DNA of 6,857 bases, from contig DAOVYW010000133.1 of the NCBI GenBank assembly GCA_030635415.1, forward strand, positions 1-6,857, read 5' to 3'. The translations under genes were made by a program, and so were the position numbers. Shown one piece after another: positions 1-6,732 of the stretch (the first letter of the stretch is position 1; every line of letters starts with the position of its first letter). The stretch comes from Candidatus Firestoneibacteriota bacterium. GTDB taxonomy: Bacteria > Oederibacteriota > JAAXVQ01 > JAUVAV01. The notes below the pieces were generated by a model. That model ran no database searches and was not told where the DNA came from. It saw nothing but the letters and a program-made list of their open reading frames with translations.

Positions 1-1515
1 CAGTTTTTTTAACGGCTCGATAAATATGGCATTGGCCCGGTCATGCCGGCTTAAATCATATTCGATTTTGAGCACATTTTTTCTGACCGAATCCTTGACC
101 AAACTCATTTGACAGGCCTGGGGCGGTGCTCTTTCACATTGAATTCTTCGCTGATAGCCTAAAGAATTAACCTTTTTATTCTCAAAATCATCGATTATCA
201 TTACGCGTGGTTTTTCGCTTACAGCGGCGGGCAGGGGCAAAGGCTCCTTATCCCGTTGGGCGTAAAGACCCGCGAGTTTCTCATCCTGGCCGGTAAAATA
301 CGGAAGCTTTTTCAGTCCTTGCCGGACTACGGGATCCTTGGCAAATAGTTCCCAAATACAACCGGGTTTCAAAAAATTCACCAGGGATATAAAAAGCATG
401 GCCTGGTCCAGACCGGTATAATAGAGATGGGATATTTCTCCGGTGGTAACATTAACCGCGTCCCAAAAACCGAAATCATATTCTTGGCCATGCTCTTTAA
501 AAGGCTTACGGCACCCCATGGCTTCCAGCCTTTTTAAATTAGCGATTACTTTACGGGGATAATAATCAATAACCAGGGCTGAGGCGTGCGGAGTAACTAC
601 GGCCTGGGAAAGCAGGCCATTGACCGTATATCCCTGGCCCGGGCGGTGGCAGGCGGACCAGCCCCAAACCGGATAGCCGTTATTCCGCGCGAAAAGCATC
701 TGGACATAGGCAAAATTAGCAGTAGAAAGCCCCATCGCGGTAAAGCGCTCATCCATAAACAGGTTTCCCATGCCGTGCATGAACAATCCGGCAAAATCCC
801 AGGCCGGCCGGTAGTACTCAAAACCATATTGCTTAACCTTGTTCCGCTCCATCCGTGCAAAGGCTTTAATTGGCAATCCCCCGGTGGCCACACCCAGGAA
901 AACCGCCATGCGCACGTCCGAAGCCAGCCAGCCATGCCCCCAAAATTTCAGGCTGCCGTCCGTGACATCAAACGCCTGGTAGAGCCGGTCTTGTTTCCAG
1001 AGCGCGGACCAGTCAACACGCTTGAAAAGTTCATCCGCCGGCTTGATATCCGGATAAGCCTGGCGGATAACCAGCAGGGCGGCTGTCAGCTTATTAAAAT
1101 CAGAAACCGCGTTAGGGCCCGGTGCGGCTCTGGTCAATCCTTTGACATTCAGATGGTTTTTTAAAAAACCTTTCCAATGGTCAATTTTCTTGATAGATGT
1201 CAAAATCCGGTTAATCCGCTCACGGGCCTGTGCCGCCGTAATCAAGCCCATTTTTTCAGCCCCTACCACGCTCACCAGATAGAGACCTACATTTGTAGTA
1301 TTGGTGCCATCCGGCCGCAGATTGGAATCATACGGAAACCCGGTCTCCGGCGCCCGGAAATAATCCATGCCATTCCATGTGTCCCGGGCTAAATTTTCAA
1401 GGTATTTATAATCTTGAGAAGAAAGGTCTTGGCTCGGCGAGGATTCCGTTGGAGAGGAAATAACAAGAAATGAAAAAAGACACAGCGTTAATGAACCGAA
1501 GCTAATAACCCGCAT
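1..1515 (-). CDS. Exported glucoamylase-family (GH144-like) beta-glucanase, C-terminus cut by window edge
   Basis: The frame is open for 505 codons from an ATG at 1515 to base 1. The start has a strong AGAGGAG ribosome binding site a few bases upstream and begins a signal peptide (MRVISFGSLTLCLFSFLVIS, cleavage probably near residues 20-25). Residues about 35-405 match what I know of the Glycoamylase domain (PF10091), founded on bacterial endo-beta-1,2-glucanases of GH144. Visible marks are DTWNGMDYF near 45, SDFNKLTAALLVIRQAYP near 138, WGHGWLASDVR near 192, WGWSACHRPGQGYTVNG at 284-300, VVTPHASALVIDYYP at 306-320 and YYTGLDQAMLFISLVNFL at 365-382. Residues from about 437 (VMIIDDFENKKVNSLGYQ) begin a second, probably carbohydrate-binding beta-sandwich domain that leaves the window. 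It should act in the periplasm or outside the cell, releasing oligosaccharides for the adjacent ABC permeases. The family call is firm; beta-1,2 specificity is inferred, since related families cut other glucans. Confidence 0.85.
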   Translation of the reverse strand, partial: MRVISFGSLTLCLFSFLVISSPTESSPSQDLSSQDYKYLENLARDTWNGMDYFRAPETGFPYDSNLRPDGTNTTNVGLYLVSVVGAEKMGLITAAQARERINRILTSIKKIDHWKGFLKNHLNVKGLTRAAPGPNAVSDFNKLTAALLVIRQAYPDIKPADELFKRVDWSALWKQDRLYQAFDVTDGSLKFWGHGWLASDVRMAVFLGVATGGLPIKAFARMERNKVKQYGFEYYRPAWDFAGLFMHGMGNLFMDERFTAMGLSTANFAYVQMLFARNNGYPVWGWSACHRPGQGYTVNGLLSQAVVTPHASALVIDYYPRKVIANLKRLEAMGCRKPFKEHGQEYDFGFWDAVNVTTGEISHLYYTGLDQAMLFISLVNFLKPGCIWELFAKDPVVRQGLKKLPYFTGQDEKLAGLYAQRDKEPLPLPAAVSEKPRVMIIDDFENKKVNSLGYQRRIQCERAPPQACQMSLVKDSVRKNVLKIEYDLSRHDRANAIFIEPLKKL

Positions 1516-1533
1516 ATATGCTCCTCTGCTTCT

Positions 1534-1627
1534 TAGGAGCCTGTCGGACTTTAGTCTTTCTCCCCCTTTTTAAAAGGGGGAAGAATGCTTAAAACCTGCT
1601 TTTGTGCCTAAGTCCGACAGGCTCCTA
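1534..1627. repeat. Palindromic element with 18-bp terminal inverted repeats
   Basis: TAGGAGCCTGTCGGACTT at 1534-1551 is repeated perfectly in reverse complement at 1610-1627. Between them sits a second palindrome, CCCCCTTTT at 1562-1570 facing AAAAGGGGG at 1572-1580. No coding frame is evident. It looks like a small non-autonomous (MITE-like) or dispersed intergenic repeat. It lies in the leader of the glucanase gene, only about 20 bases before its start codon, so in the mRNA it could fold next to the ribosome binding site or stop transcription coming from the permease genes. Confidence 0.85.
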
Positions 1628-1781
1628 GGAGTTTGAGCATTTAGTCTGTTTTTTTAATTTCTGAGCAATTGAACAATAGAAAATAGACCGCAATTGAGTT
1701 TTTCTATTGCTCTATTGTTCAATTCTCAATTGCTCTGGAGTTTGAGCAATTAGTCTATGACTAAATGCTCAAACTCCTAGG
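1624..1781. repeat. Second nested palindromic element with 23-bp terminal inverted repeats
   Basis: A 23-bp arm at 1624-1646 (starting CCTAGGAGTTTGAGC) is perfectly inverted at 1759-1781. The 19-base core GGAGTTTGAGCATTTAGTC at 1628-1646 recurs with one change at 1737-1755 and inverted at 1759-1777, so the right end alone forms a tight hairpin with a three-base loop. Inside, AATTGAACAATAGA at 1667-1680 faces its complement at 1711-1724. The element abuts the preceding one: they share CCTA at the CTCCTAGGAG junction, and both end in TAGGAG/CTCCTA. No open frame of note is present. It fills most of the gap between the permease gene and the glucanase gene. Confidence 0.85.
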
Positions 1782-1817
1782 GGCTCTCTGGCGGGAAGAA
1801 ACGCAAGTTCTGTGGTT

Positions 1818-2699
1818 TTATCCCTTTATACCGGAATGGGAGACGCCTTCGATAAAGTGCCTCTGCAAAATAAAAAAGACCGCCACCACCGGCGCGGTTA
1901 CAACCACCGCTCCGGCCATTAGCAAGGCCCATTCGGTATTATGCTCGCCGTTCAGCATGGCCAGGGCGACCGGCAGGGTATACATTTTTTCACTGGTCAT
2001 GACAATCAAGGGCCATAAAAAGTCATTCCAAGCCCCCATAAAGCAGAATATGGCAATCATCGCCATAATCGGCTTTAACAGGGGAAGAACAACATGCCAG
2101 TAGATATGAAACTCGTTACAGCCGTCTATTCGGGCCGCATCCAGCAGGTCATCCGGCACTCCCAGCATGAACTGCCGGACCAGGAATATTCCGAAAACCG
2201 AGGCGCTGCCGGGAATAATCAGGCCGAGATAATTGTTTAGCAGTCCCATATGCCGCAGTACCATGAAAGCCGGAATCATGGTTACCTGACTGGGAATCAT
2301 GATGGTGGCAAGAAAAAGGTAGAAAATTTTGTCACGGGCGAAAAATTTTATCTTGGCAAAGGCATACCCGGCCAGAGAGCAAACGAAAATGTTGAGCAGG
2401 GTAAAGGAGACGGTTATAAGGGCGCTGTTAAAAAACACCCTTCCGAAATTCACTTTTTCAAAGAGATCGCTATAAGCCCCCAAAGTCGGCTCTTGCGGCA
2501 ATAGCCGGGGTGGAAATAAAAACACCTCCGCTTCCGGCTTGAAGGAAGTAAAGAACATCCATAGAAAAGGCAGGACAGTGATTAGTACGCCGACCATCAG
2601 CAAGGTATAGGTTACGATATAATTTGTTCTTTTACTCGCCCGGTAATAAGCGCTGTCTTTAGCCGGCGGATCAAGCAGGGTGCTATTCATTTTCGGCAT
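1818..2699 (-). CDS. MalG-type carbohydrate ABC transporter inner-membrane permease
   Basis: A 293-residue membrane protein, a normal length for the MalG/UgpE class of the binding-protein-dependent permease family (PF00528). Hydrophobic segments are visible near residues 28-50, 88-115, 124-147, 155-178, 207-232 and 258-277. The cytoplasmic EAA loop, which docks on the ATPase, is DAARIDG near 187-193 and ends in VVLPLLKP near 203-210. The N-terminal TSFKPEAEVF segment near 51-60 is typical of the class. Its ATG at 2699 shares a base with the TAA stop of the upstream permease gene (TAATG), and GAGGAG lies nine bases upstream, so the two are translationally coupled and should form a heterodimer. 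An in-frame ATG three codons later is a less likely start. Sugar import is clear; the substrate cannot be read from the permease, although the downstream glucanase suggests glucan oligosaccharides. Confidence 0.92.
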   Translation of the reverse strand: MPKMNSTLLDPPAKDSAYYRASKRTNYIVTYTLLMVGVLITVLPFLWMFFTSFKPEAEVFLFPPRLLPQEPTLGAYSDLFEKVNFGRVFFNSALITVSFTLLNIFVCSLAGYAFAKIKFFARDKIFYLFLATIMIPSQVTMIPAFMVLRHMGLLNNYLGLIIPGSASVFGIFLVRQFMLGVPDDLLDAARIDGCNEFHIYWHVVLPLLKPIMAMIAIFCFMGAWNDFLWPLIVMTSEKMYTLPVALAMLNGEHNTEWALLMAGAVVVTAPVVAVFFILQRHFIEGVSHSGIKG

Positions 2700-3604
2700 T
2701 AATGCTCGCTCCTCAGTAATTTAACCTGGATGAATGACATCAGGGCGATTAAACCGAATAAAACATAGGCCATAGTGGAGGCGTATCCCAGATTAAAATA
2801 TTTAAAACCATGATTATAAATATACATGGTCATGGAAATAGTCGAGTTCAAGGGGCCTCCCTGGGTCATAATCCAGGGCTCGGCGAACAACTGTAAGTAA
2901 CCGATTGTAACCATGACCAGAACCGTAAGCATTATCGGCTTGAGACAGGGCATGGTGATGTACTGAAATTGCTGAAAATTTCCGGCGCCGTCTATCTTCG
3001 CGGCCTCGTATAATTCCTTGGGAATGGCTTGTAATCCGGCGATTAAAATAATCATGTTCAGGCCAAAATTTTTCCATGTTGCCATCAGGATAATGGCCGG
3101 CATGGCAGTCATGGTATTATGCAGCCAATCCGGCCCGGCAATACCAAGCAGGGAGAGAATCCAATTAATCAGTCCATAACGTGGCTCGTACAGCATGCGC
3201 CAAATCACCGCCACCGCGACAATGGTGGTCACCACGGGAAGAAAATAAATGGTCCGGAAGTAATCTTTAAAACGCACAATAGCTTTATTTAAAAGCAGGG
3301 CGCACATGAGAGAAATGGCAATGGTAATCGGGCCGCCGACCAGCACAAAATAAAATGTGTTAAAAAAACTTTTCCAAAAAATATCATCCTTTAGTAGATT
3401 TGCGAAGTTGGCCAGTCCAATGAATTCAAAATCGGCGAAATTACGAATAGTATGAATATCAGCGTCTGTGAAACTTAAAAGCAACGAGTATAGAATAGGA
3501 AAGAACATAAACACTAGAAGAATAACCACGGGGTAAACCGTAAAAACAAATCCCCACGGATTATTATGATAGATATTAAAAAATCGGCGCGCGCCCTTTT
3601 TCAT
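2699..3604 (-). CDS. MalF/UgpA-type carbohydrate ABC transporter inner-membrane permease
   Basis: A 301-residue polytopic membrane protein of the short MalF/UgpA type, without the large periplasmic insert of enterobacterial MalF. Hydrophobic spans are near residues 18-45, 81-106, 118-137, 166-190, 223-241 and 273-295. The family's N-terminal pattern is present: FFPILYSLLLSF near 34-45, then FIGLANFANLL near 61-71. The EAA loop ELYEAAKIDGAG lies near 197-208, followed by ITMPCLKP near 216-223. QLFAEPWIMTQGGP near 238-251 is the usual sugar-permease signature. The ATG at 3604 has GAAGGAAAT directly before it, a slightly short spacing. It begins a two-gene coupled unit with the MalG-type gene. 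No binding-protein gene precedes it, although one usually sits there. The 53 bases between its start and the repeat at 3658-3799 are AT-rich and could hold a promoter, but no convincing -35/-10 pair is visible. Confidence 0.93.
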   Translation of the reverse strand: MKKGARRFFNIYHNNPWGFVFTVYPVVILLVFMFFPILYSLLLSFTDADIHTIRNFADFEFIGLANFANLLKDDIFWKSFFNTFYFVLVGGPITIAISLMCALLLNKAIVRFKDYFRTIYFLPVVTTIVAVAVIWRMLYEPRYGLINWILSLLGIAGPDWLHNTMTAMPAIILMATWKNFGLNMIILIAGLQAIPKELYEAAKIDGAGNFQQFQYITMPCLKPIMLTVLVMVTIGYLQLFAEPWIMTQGGPLNSTISMTMYIYNHGFKYFNLGYASTMAYVLFGLIALMSFIQVKLLRSEH

Positions 3605-3657
3605 ATTTCCTTCAACTTTCCATTATGGATTATTAAAATTCTTTATCTTAATCTTAT

Positions 3658-3799
3658 GATTCTGCTGCAAAACCCCCTAAGATGTCATTGCGAGCGACCG
3701 TAGGGAGCGTGGCAATCTGATTTTATCCTTATAAAATCGAGATTGCTTCGTCGCTGCCGCTCCTCGCAAAGACAGCAAAAAGGGTTTTGCAGCAGAATC
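3658..3799. repeat. Complete 142-bp MITE-like palindromic repeat, copy 1
   Basis: GATTCTGCTGCAAAACCC at 3658-3675 is perfectly inverted at 3782-3799. The interior is an imperfect long palindrome closing on GATTTTAT (3719-3726), loop CCTT, ATAAAATC (3731-3738), so the whole unit can fold as one long hairpin. The core has the TCATTGCGAGCGACC / AGATTGCTTCGTCGC style of dispersed repeat seen in many bacterial genomes. A second copy in the opposite orientation begins at 6733. There is no transposase frame inside. I could not find an unambiguous target-site duplication. Confidence 0.93.
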
Positions 3800-3830
3800 T
3801 TAAATCAAACACGTCCCCTACCACACTGAC

Positions 3831-4018
3831 TTAGTGTTTTCTCCCGGTATTCCGATTATTTCGATGAAACTTGGGCCAGGAAGTATTTGCTAATTGGCTA
3901 GAACCCCAAATAGCATATAACTTACACTTGCCATCCTTCGATCCCGCATAAAGCTCTTTCCCGCTTATCCCCACTAAGTTGATAAACAAAATTACAATTA
4001 ATCCAATTATTTTTTTAT
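3831..4018 (-). pseudogene. Remnant of a PQQ-like beta-propeller (BamB-like) exported protein, start codon lost
   Basis: A frame read from about 4016 to the TAA at 3833-3831 gives roughly 60 residues: Lys-Lys, a hydrophobic run (IIGLIVILFINLVGIS), then GKELYAGSKDGKCKLYAIW and finally WPKFHRNNRNTGRKH. The first part is a signal peptide, LYAGSKDGK is a PQQ-propeller blade motif, and W-P-K-F-H-x-x-x-x-N-T-G-R is the tail or spacer motif I associate with PQQ-like repeat proteins. An excellent ribosome binding site, AGAGGAG at 4028-4022, overlaps the stop of the upstream gene, so it once formed an operon with that gene. No ATG, GTG or TTG follows the site at proper spacing. The bases AT-AAAAAAA-T at 4018-4009 would read ATG AAA AAA ATA if one G were restored. 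The propeller blades themselves are absent. It could still be a tiny expressed protein from a non-standard start. Confidence 0.55.
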
Positions 4019-4026
4019 TTTCTCCT

Positions 4027-6450
4027 CTATTTCCCTGGTTTAATGTGACTTTTTATTAGAATATAATCATTATCATGAATAAAAAATCCATCCGGCGTGA
4101 AATAAGTGGCCACTGTGGGAAAAATCTTGATTTCCGTATTTGTAAGCTGCACAGGCGAATCGTTCTGTGGTTCCATAAAGAGCCAGTTCTTGTAATCAAG
4201 CCGTTGTGACTGCTCATTAAAGTCATTCCCCATGAAAATTGCGTTAAATGTATGCCTGCCTTTTATTCCAGTTGCGCAGTGAATAGGCATGCCATAACCG
4301 CCACCTTCTATAAAAAAAATATTGTAGCCGGCGCCATAATCTGCAAAACCATCCAGATCACCCCAAAAGTCAGGGTTCCAGCCTGAACTATTCATTACCA
4401 CTTGGGTGGCAAACTGCTCACAAACCCAGTTTCTATAAGAAGATGGCTGCATGGCGTTATATGTGCCTTTATGAAAATGTCTTTGATCAGTCACATCTGC
4501 CGCAAAAATTTGCTGGACATACTTGGTTTTTGTCTCAAGGTCGTTGATTCTACCCCACCAGCCCTGCTTGGCGGGAATCCCCGTAAAAAGAATGGCAATA
4601 AATTCTTCCACCGCTATTTGCTTCAGGCCACTTAAAGAACCATCCTTGTTTATAGTATTAAAAACATGCTTTTCAAGAAAAACCACGCTTCTGATTTTTG
4701 AAAAGGCTATCGCACGAATTAAAGCCGGCTTGGTGAAATCCAAAGCAAGTTTTTTCCACTGTAATTGTGTCCGGTCCACACTAAAATCCCGGTTAAAGGT
4801 TACTTTTTCCATGATACGTGTTTTTATGGAATTGGGCACCTTGGGATTGTGGATTATGCTGATTAGCGGCATAATAACCGCAGCAGAATCCATTTTAGAT
4901 AAAGCTGCAACTACACCGTAAAGAACCAGCGGGTCGGTGCTTTTATTACCGGCCAACATTAACAATGGTTCCACTGCCGGCTGGCCAATTGCGGCAAAAA
5001 GGATAATTGCCTGTTCGTTCGTATCCTTATTTCCCAAATAAGGAATTAATTCCGAAATAATTAAATTCACATTAAAAGCCGTAGAGAACACCTTTTCAAT
5101 ATAAGGGTAAATTCTGTATCTTGGCGGATAAGTCATAGTTTTAAAAGCCGAATCAGTACAAAGGGCTTCAGTAATAACAGCTAGGGTCTCAGGCATGCCG
5201 ATTTTGCGAAGTAATTCATAGCCGGCCTGAAAACGAACCTCCGGAGAAGGGTCGTTTTGCAAACTATTAATTAATCCTTTCTGGATTTTTTCCCCTGCTT
5301 GCATATTAAACCGGGAGACCATATCAACGGCAGCGAGAAGATTAAGGTCCGTGTAAATCCTGGTCAGCAGAGTCGGCATTTGGTCTCTAACTTTTGGGCT
5401 GCTATTATGCTCTAGTTCTGATAATACTATATCCACAATTTGGTTCTTAATTTTGGCATCAGCCTCAATATAGTATTCGCATGCTAGGAAGTATTCTATG
5501 TTCCAGGCCACTCGCGGCGAGACATTCTTCAATTCATTGATTAGTGATTTTACTACCGGAAGACCAATCTCCTTCAAGGCAGCGAAGCAAGCTTGATCAA
5601 CCTTATCAAATTCTGCCGCCCCTTGTCCGCGTCCTCCAACCATGGAGATTAAGACTGTCGCAGAAGACCCGTTTTTCTTCATGGGGCCGACATCTATACT
5701 TATCTTATGGGAGTCATCATACCCTCCGGTAGCTAATTTTCCCCTGACTTCCAGGGTTAAAGGGATGTTCTTATGAATTACCCCCTCTGCATCTGTATAA
5801 GAAACAGACAGCTGCGCCGGCGAGGCTAGACGAGAAGCGGGTTTTTCATCCGCCCCTTCTGATTTTTGAAAATCAATGGTGGGATTGGATTGTCCCGCAT
5901 TTCCGGGTACTTGTTCCTGTTGAGATACCTCGGTTTTTACCAAGCTATGCTCCTTTATCGCATCTGTGTTTGGAACCGGCGATTTCCCGGAGTAGAACGC
6001 CTCGACTCTATTCAGGGACATGACAGGACTTATGTCCTGGTTTACCGGATTAACAACTAGAAAAGCATTGGCAACCAACAGTGCTTCCGCGGGCAAGACA
6101 GCCTGATTAGCAGGTGCTATCTTGACCGTACTTTCTATATTAATGCTGCCGGAAAACTGTCCGGCCAAGGTTTCCAGGCTAACCATGTCCGGCATATCTC
6201 CCTGCTCGGTTTTGATAACATTTAATGCTGTATCCCGGATAGTATCGCTGTTGCCTATGAACATTCCATAGTTAAGAAAGACGGGTGGCCGACTAATTTC
6301 CTGAGTATCAGCCGGTGGCGGCACACTCATTTCACTGCTGTTTATTTGTTGCTTGTACAGATAATCAGACATTGCTGTCTGAACGCAGAAAGAAAATGGT
6401 AAATATAAACATATAAAAAGCGGTGCTGGTTTCCATGATAATTTTTTCAT
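4027..6450 (-). CDS. Exported HEAT-repeat protein with C-terminal Cys-His peptidase/transglutaminase-like domain, function unknown
   Basis: The ATG at 6450 gives 807 residues starting MKKLSWKPAPLFICLYLPFS, a signal peptide with likely cleavage near residues 26-28. GGGGG/AAAGGAA upstream serves as ribosome binding site. A longer reading from a TTG at 6492 would put extra residues before the signal peptide and is unlikely. Residues about 30-210 are low in predicted structure and rich in Ser, Pro, Gln and Glu. About 212-271 (QLSVSYTDAEGVIHKNIPLTLEV) looks like a beta domain. About 286-590 is alpha-helical with HEAT-like units, such as NDPSPEVRFQAGYELLRKIG and AIGQPAVEPLLMLAG. About 665-770 contains NWVCEQFATQ (Cys677), GRHTFNAIFMGND (His733) and NWLFMEPQND (Glu760, Asp764), the order and spacing of a Cys-His-acid transglutaminase/papain-like fold. 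I do not recognise the family. The stop TAG overlaps the ribosome binding site of the downstream remnant, so both were one operon. Role and substrate are unknown. Confidence 0.88.
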   Translation of the reverse strand: MKKLSWKPAPLFICLYLPFSFCVQTAMSDYLYKQQINSSEMSVPPPADTQEISRPPVFLNYGMFIGNSDTIRDTALNVIKTEQGDMPDMVSLETLAGQFSGSINIESTVKIAPANQAVLPAEALLVANAFLVVNPVNQDISPVMSLNRVEAFYSGKSPVPNTDAIKEHSLVKTEVSQQEQVPGNAGQSNPTIDFQKSEGADEKPASRLASPAQLSVSYTDAEGVIHKNIPLTLEVRGKLATGGYDDSHKISIDVGPMKKNGSSATVLISMVGGRGQGAAEFDKVDQACFAALKEIGLPVVKSLINELKNVSPRVAWNIEYFLACEYYIEADAKIKNQIVDIVLSELEHNSSPKVRDQMPTLLTRIYTDLNLLAAVDMVSRFNMQAGEKIQKGLINSLQNDPSPEVRFQAGYELLRKIGMPETLAVITEALCTDSAFKTMTYPPRYRIYPYIEKVFSTAFNVNLIISELIPYLGNKDTNEQAIILFAAIGQPAVEPLLMLAGNKSTDPLVLYGVVAALSKMDSAAVIMPLISIIHNPKVPNSIKTRIMEKVTFNRDFSVDRTQLQWKKLALDFTKPALIRAIAFSKIRSVVFLEKHVFNTINKDGSLSGLKQIAVEEFIAILFTGIPAKQGWWGRINDLETKTKYVQQIFAADVTDQRHFHKGTYNAMQPSSYRNWVCEQFATQVVMNSSGWNPDFWGDLDGFADYGAGYNIFFIEGGGYGMPIHCATGIKGRHTFNAIFMGNDFNEQSQRLDYKNWLFMEPQNDSPVQLTNTEIKIFPTVATYFTPDGFFIHDNDYILIKSHIKPGK

Positions 6451-6492
6451 TTTAATCCCCCGTTCCTTTAGGAGCACCTCTCCGCCCAGCAA

Positions 6493-6521
6493 ACTATACG
6501 GTATCTCTTGATTTTATTGTT
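6493..6521 (-). promoter_or_regulatory. Weak candidate promoter of the HEAT-repeat gene
   Basis: On the minus strand TATAGT (6498-6493) resembles a -10 box and would start the transcript about 35 bases before the ATG at 6450. The hexamer 17 bases upstream, AACAAT, is a poor -35 match. If real, it lies over the alternative TTG start at 6492 and so supports the ATG at 6450 as the true start. Confidence 0.2.
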
Positions 6522-6732
6522 TTTTCGAAGCAGTAATTGCGCCGCAAGTTGTTGTGGAATTATGCGGGTCGACTTACGCAAAAAATAATGATAGCTCTCT
6601 GGAACTTGGTGCAAGTATATCATTACTGCCCAATTCCGTCAATTGCCCTAGAATCTGTTGTCGCAGCAAAGTGATAATGTCCTATTCCAGCAAAATAGAA
6701 ATGTCCTAATAAACAGCAATATTTTAATTAGC
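6522..6732. other. Intergenic region without a recognised gene
   Basis: I see no coding frame with a credible start, no tRNA and no terminator hairpin here. The only structure found is the nine-base AATGTCCTA repeated directly at 6676-6684 and 6700-6708, 24 bases apart. This could be the decayed end of an insertion sequence or a protein-binding site, but nothing else supports either reading. Confidence 0.5.

Noticed and set aside
597..935. A 112-codon minus-strand open frame in another phase
   Set aside because: It overlaps the glucanase catalytic region out of frame, and the glucanase motifs run uninterrupted through it.
586..1164. A 192-codon plus-strand open frame
   Set aside because: It lies antisense within the glucanase gene, whose product is clearly recognisable; the plus-strand translation shows no domain and no credible start.
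1559..1583. CCCCCTTTT-T-AAAAGGGGG as an intrinsic terminator
   Set aside because: The palindrome is not followed by a clear U-run on either strand, and it sits within a larger repeat element, so I treat it as part of that repeat.
1765..2103. A plus-strand open frame starting within the palindromic block
   Set aside because: It runs antisense to the end of the MalG-type permease and has no ribosome binding site or recognisable product.
3658..3799. The long palindrome as a structured RNA gene or CRISPR-like unit
   Set aside because: It has perfect terminal inverted repeats and a second dispersed copy rather than tandem repeat-spacer order, so a mobile or dispersed repeat fits better.
4523..4921. 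A plus-strand open frame of 132 codons
   Set aside because: It is antisense to the HEAT-repeat gene and its translation looks like a shadow of coding sequence.
6451..6492. N-terminal extension of the HEAT-repeat protein from a TTG at 6492
   Set aside because: The extension precedes a complete signal peptide that starts at the ATG at 6450 and has its own ribosome binding site; the extension covers that site.
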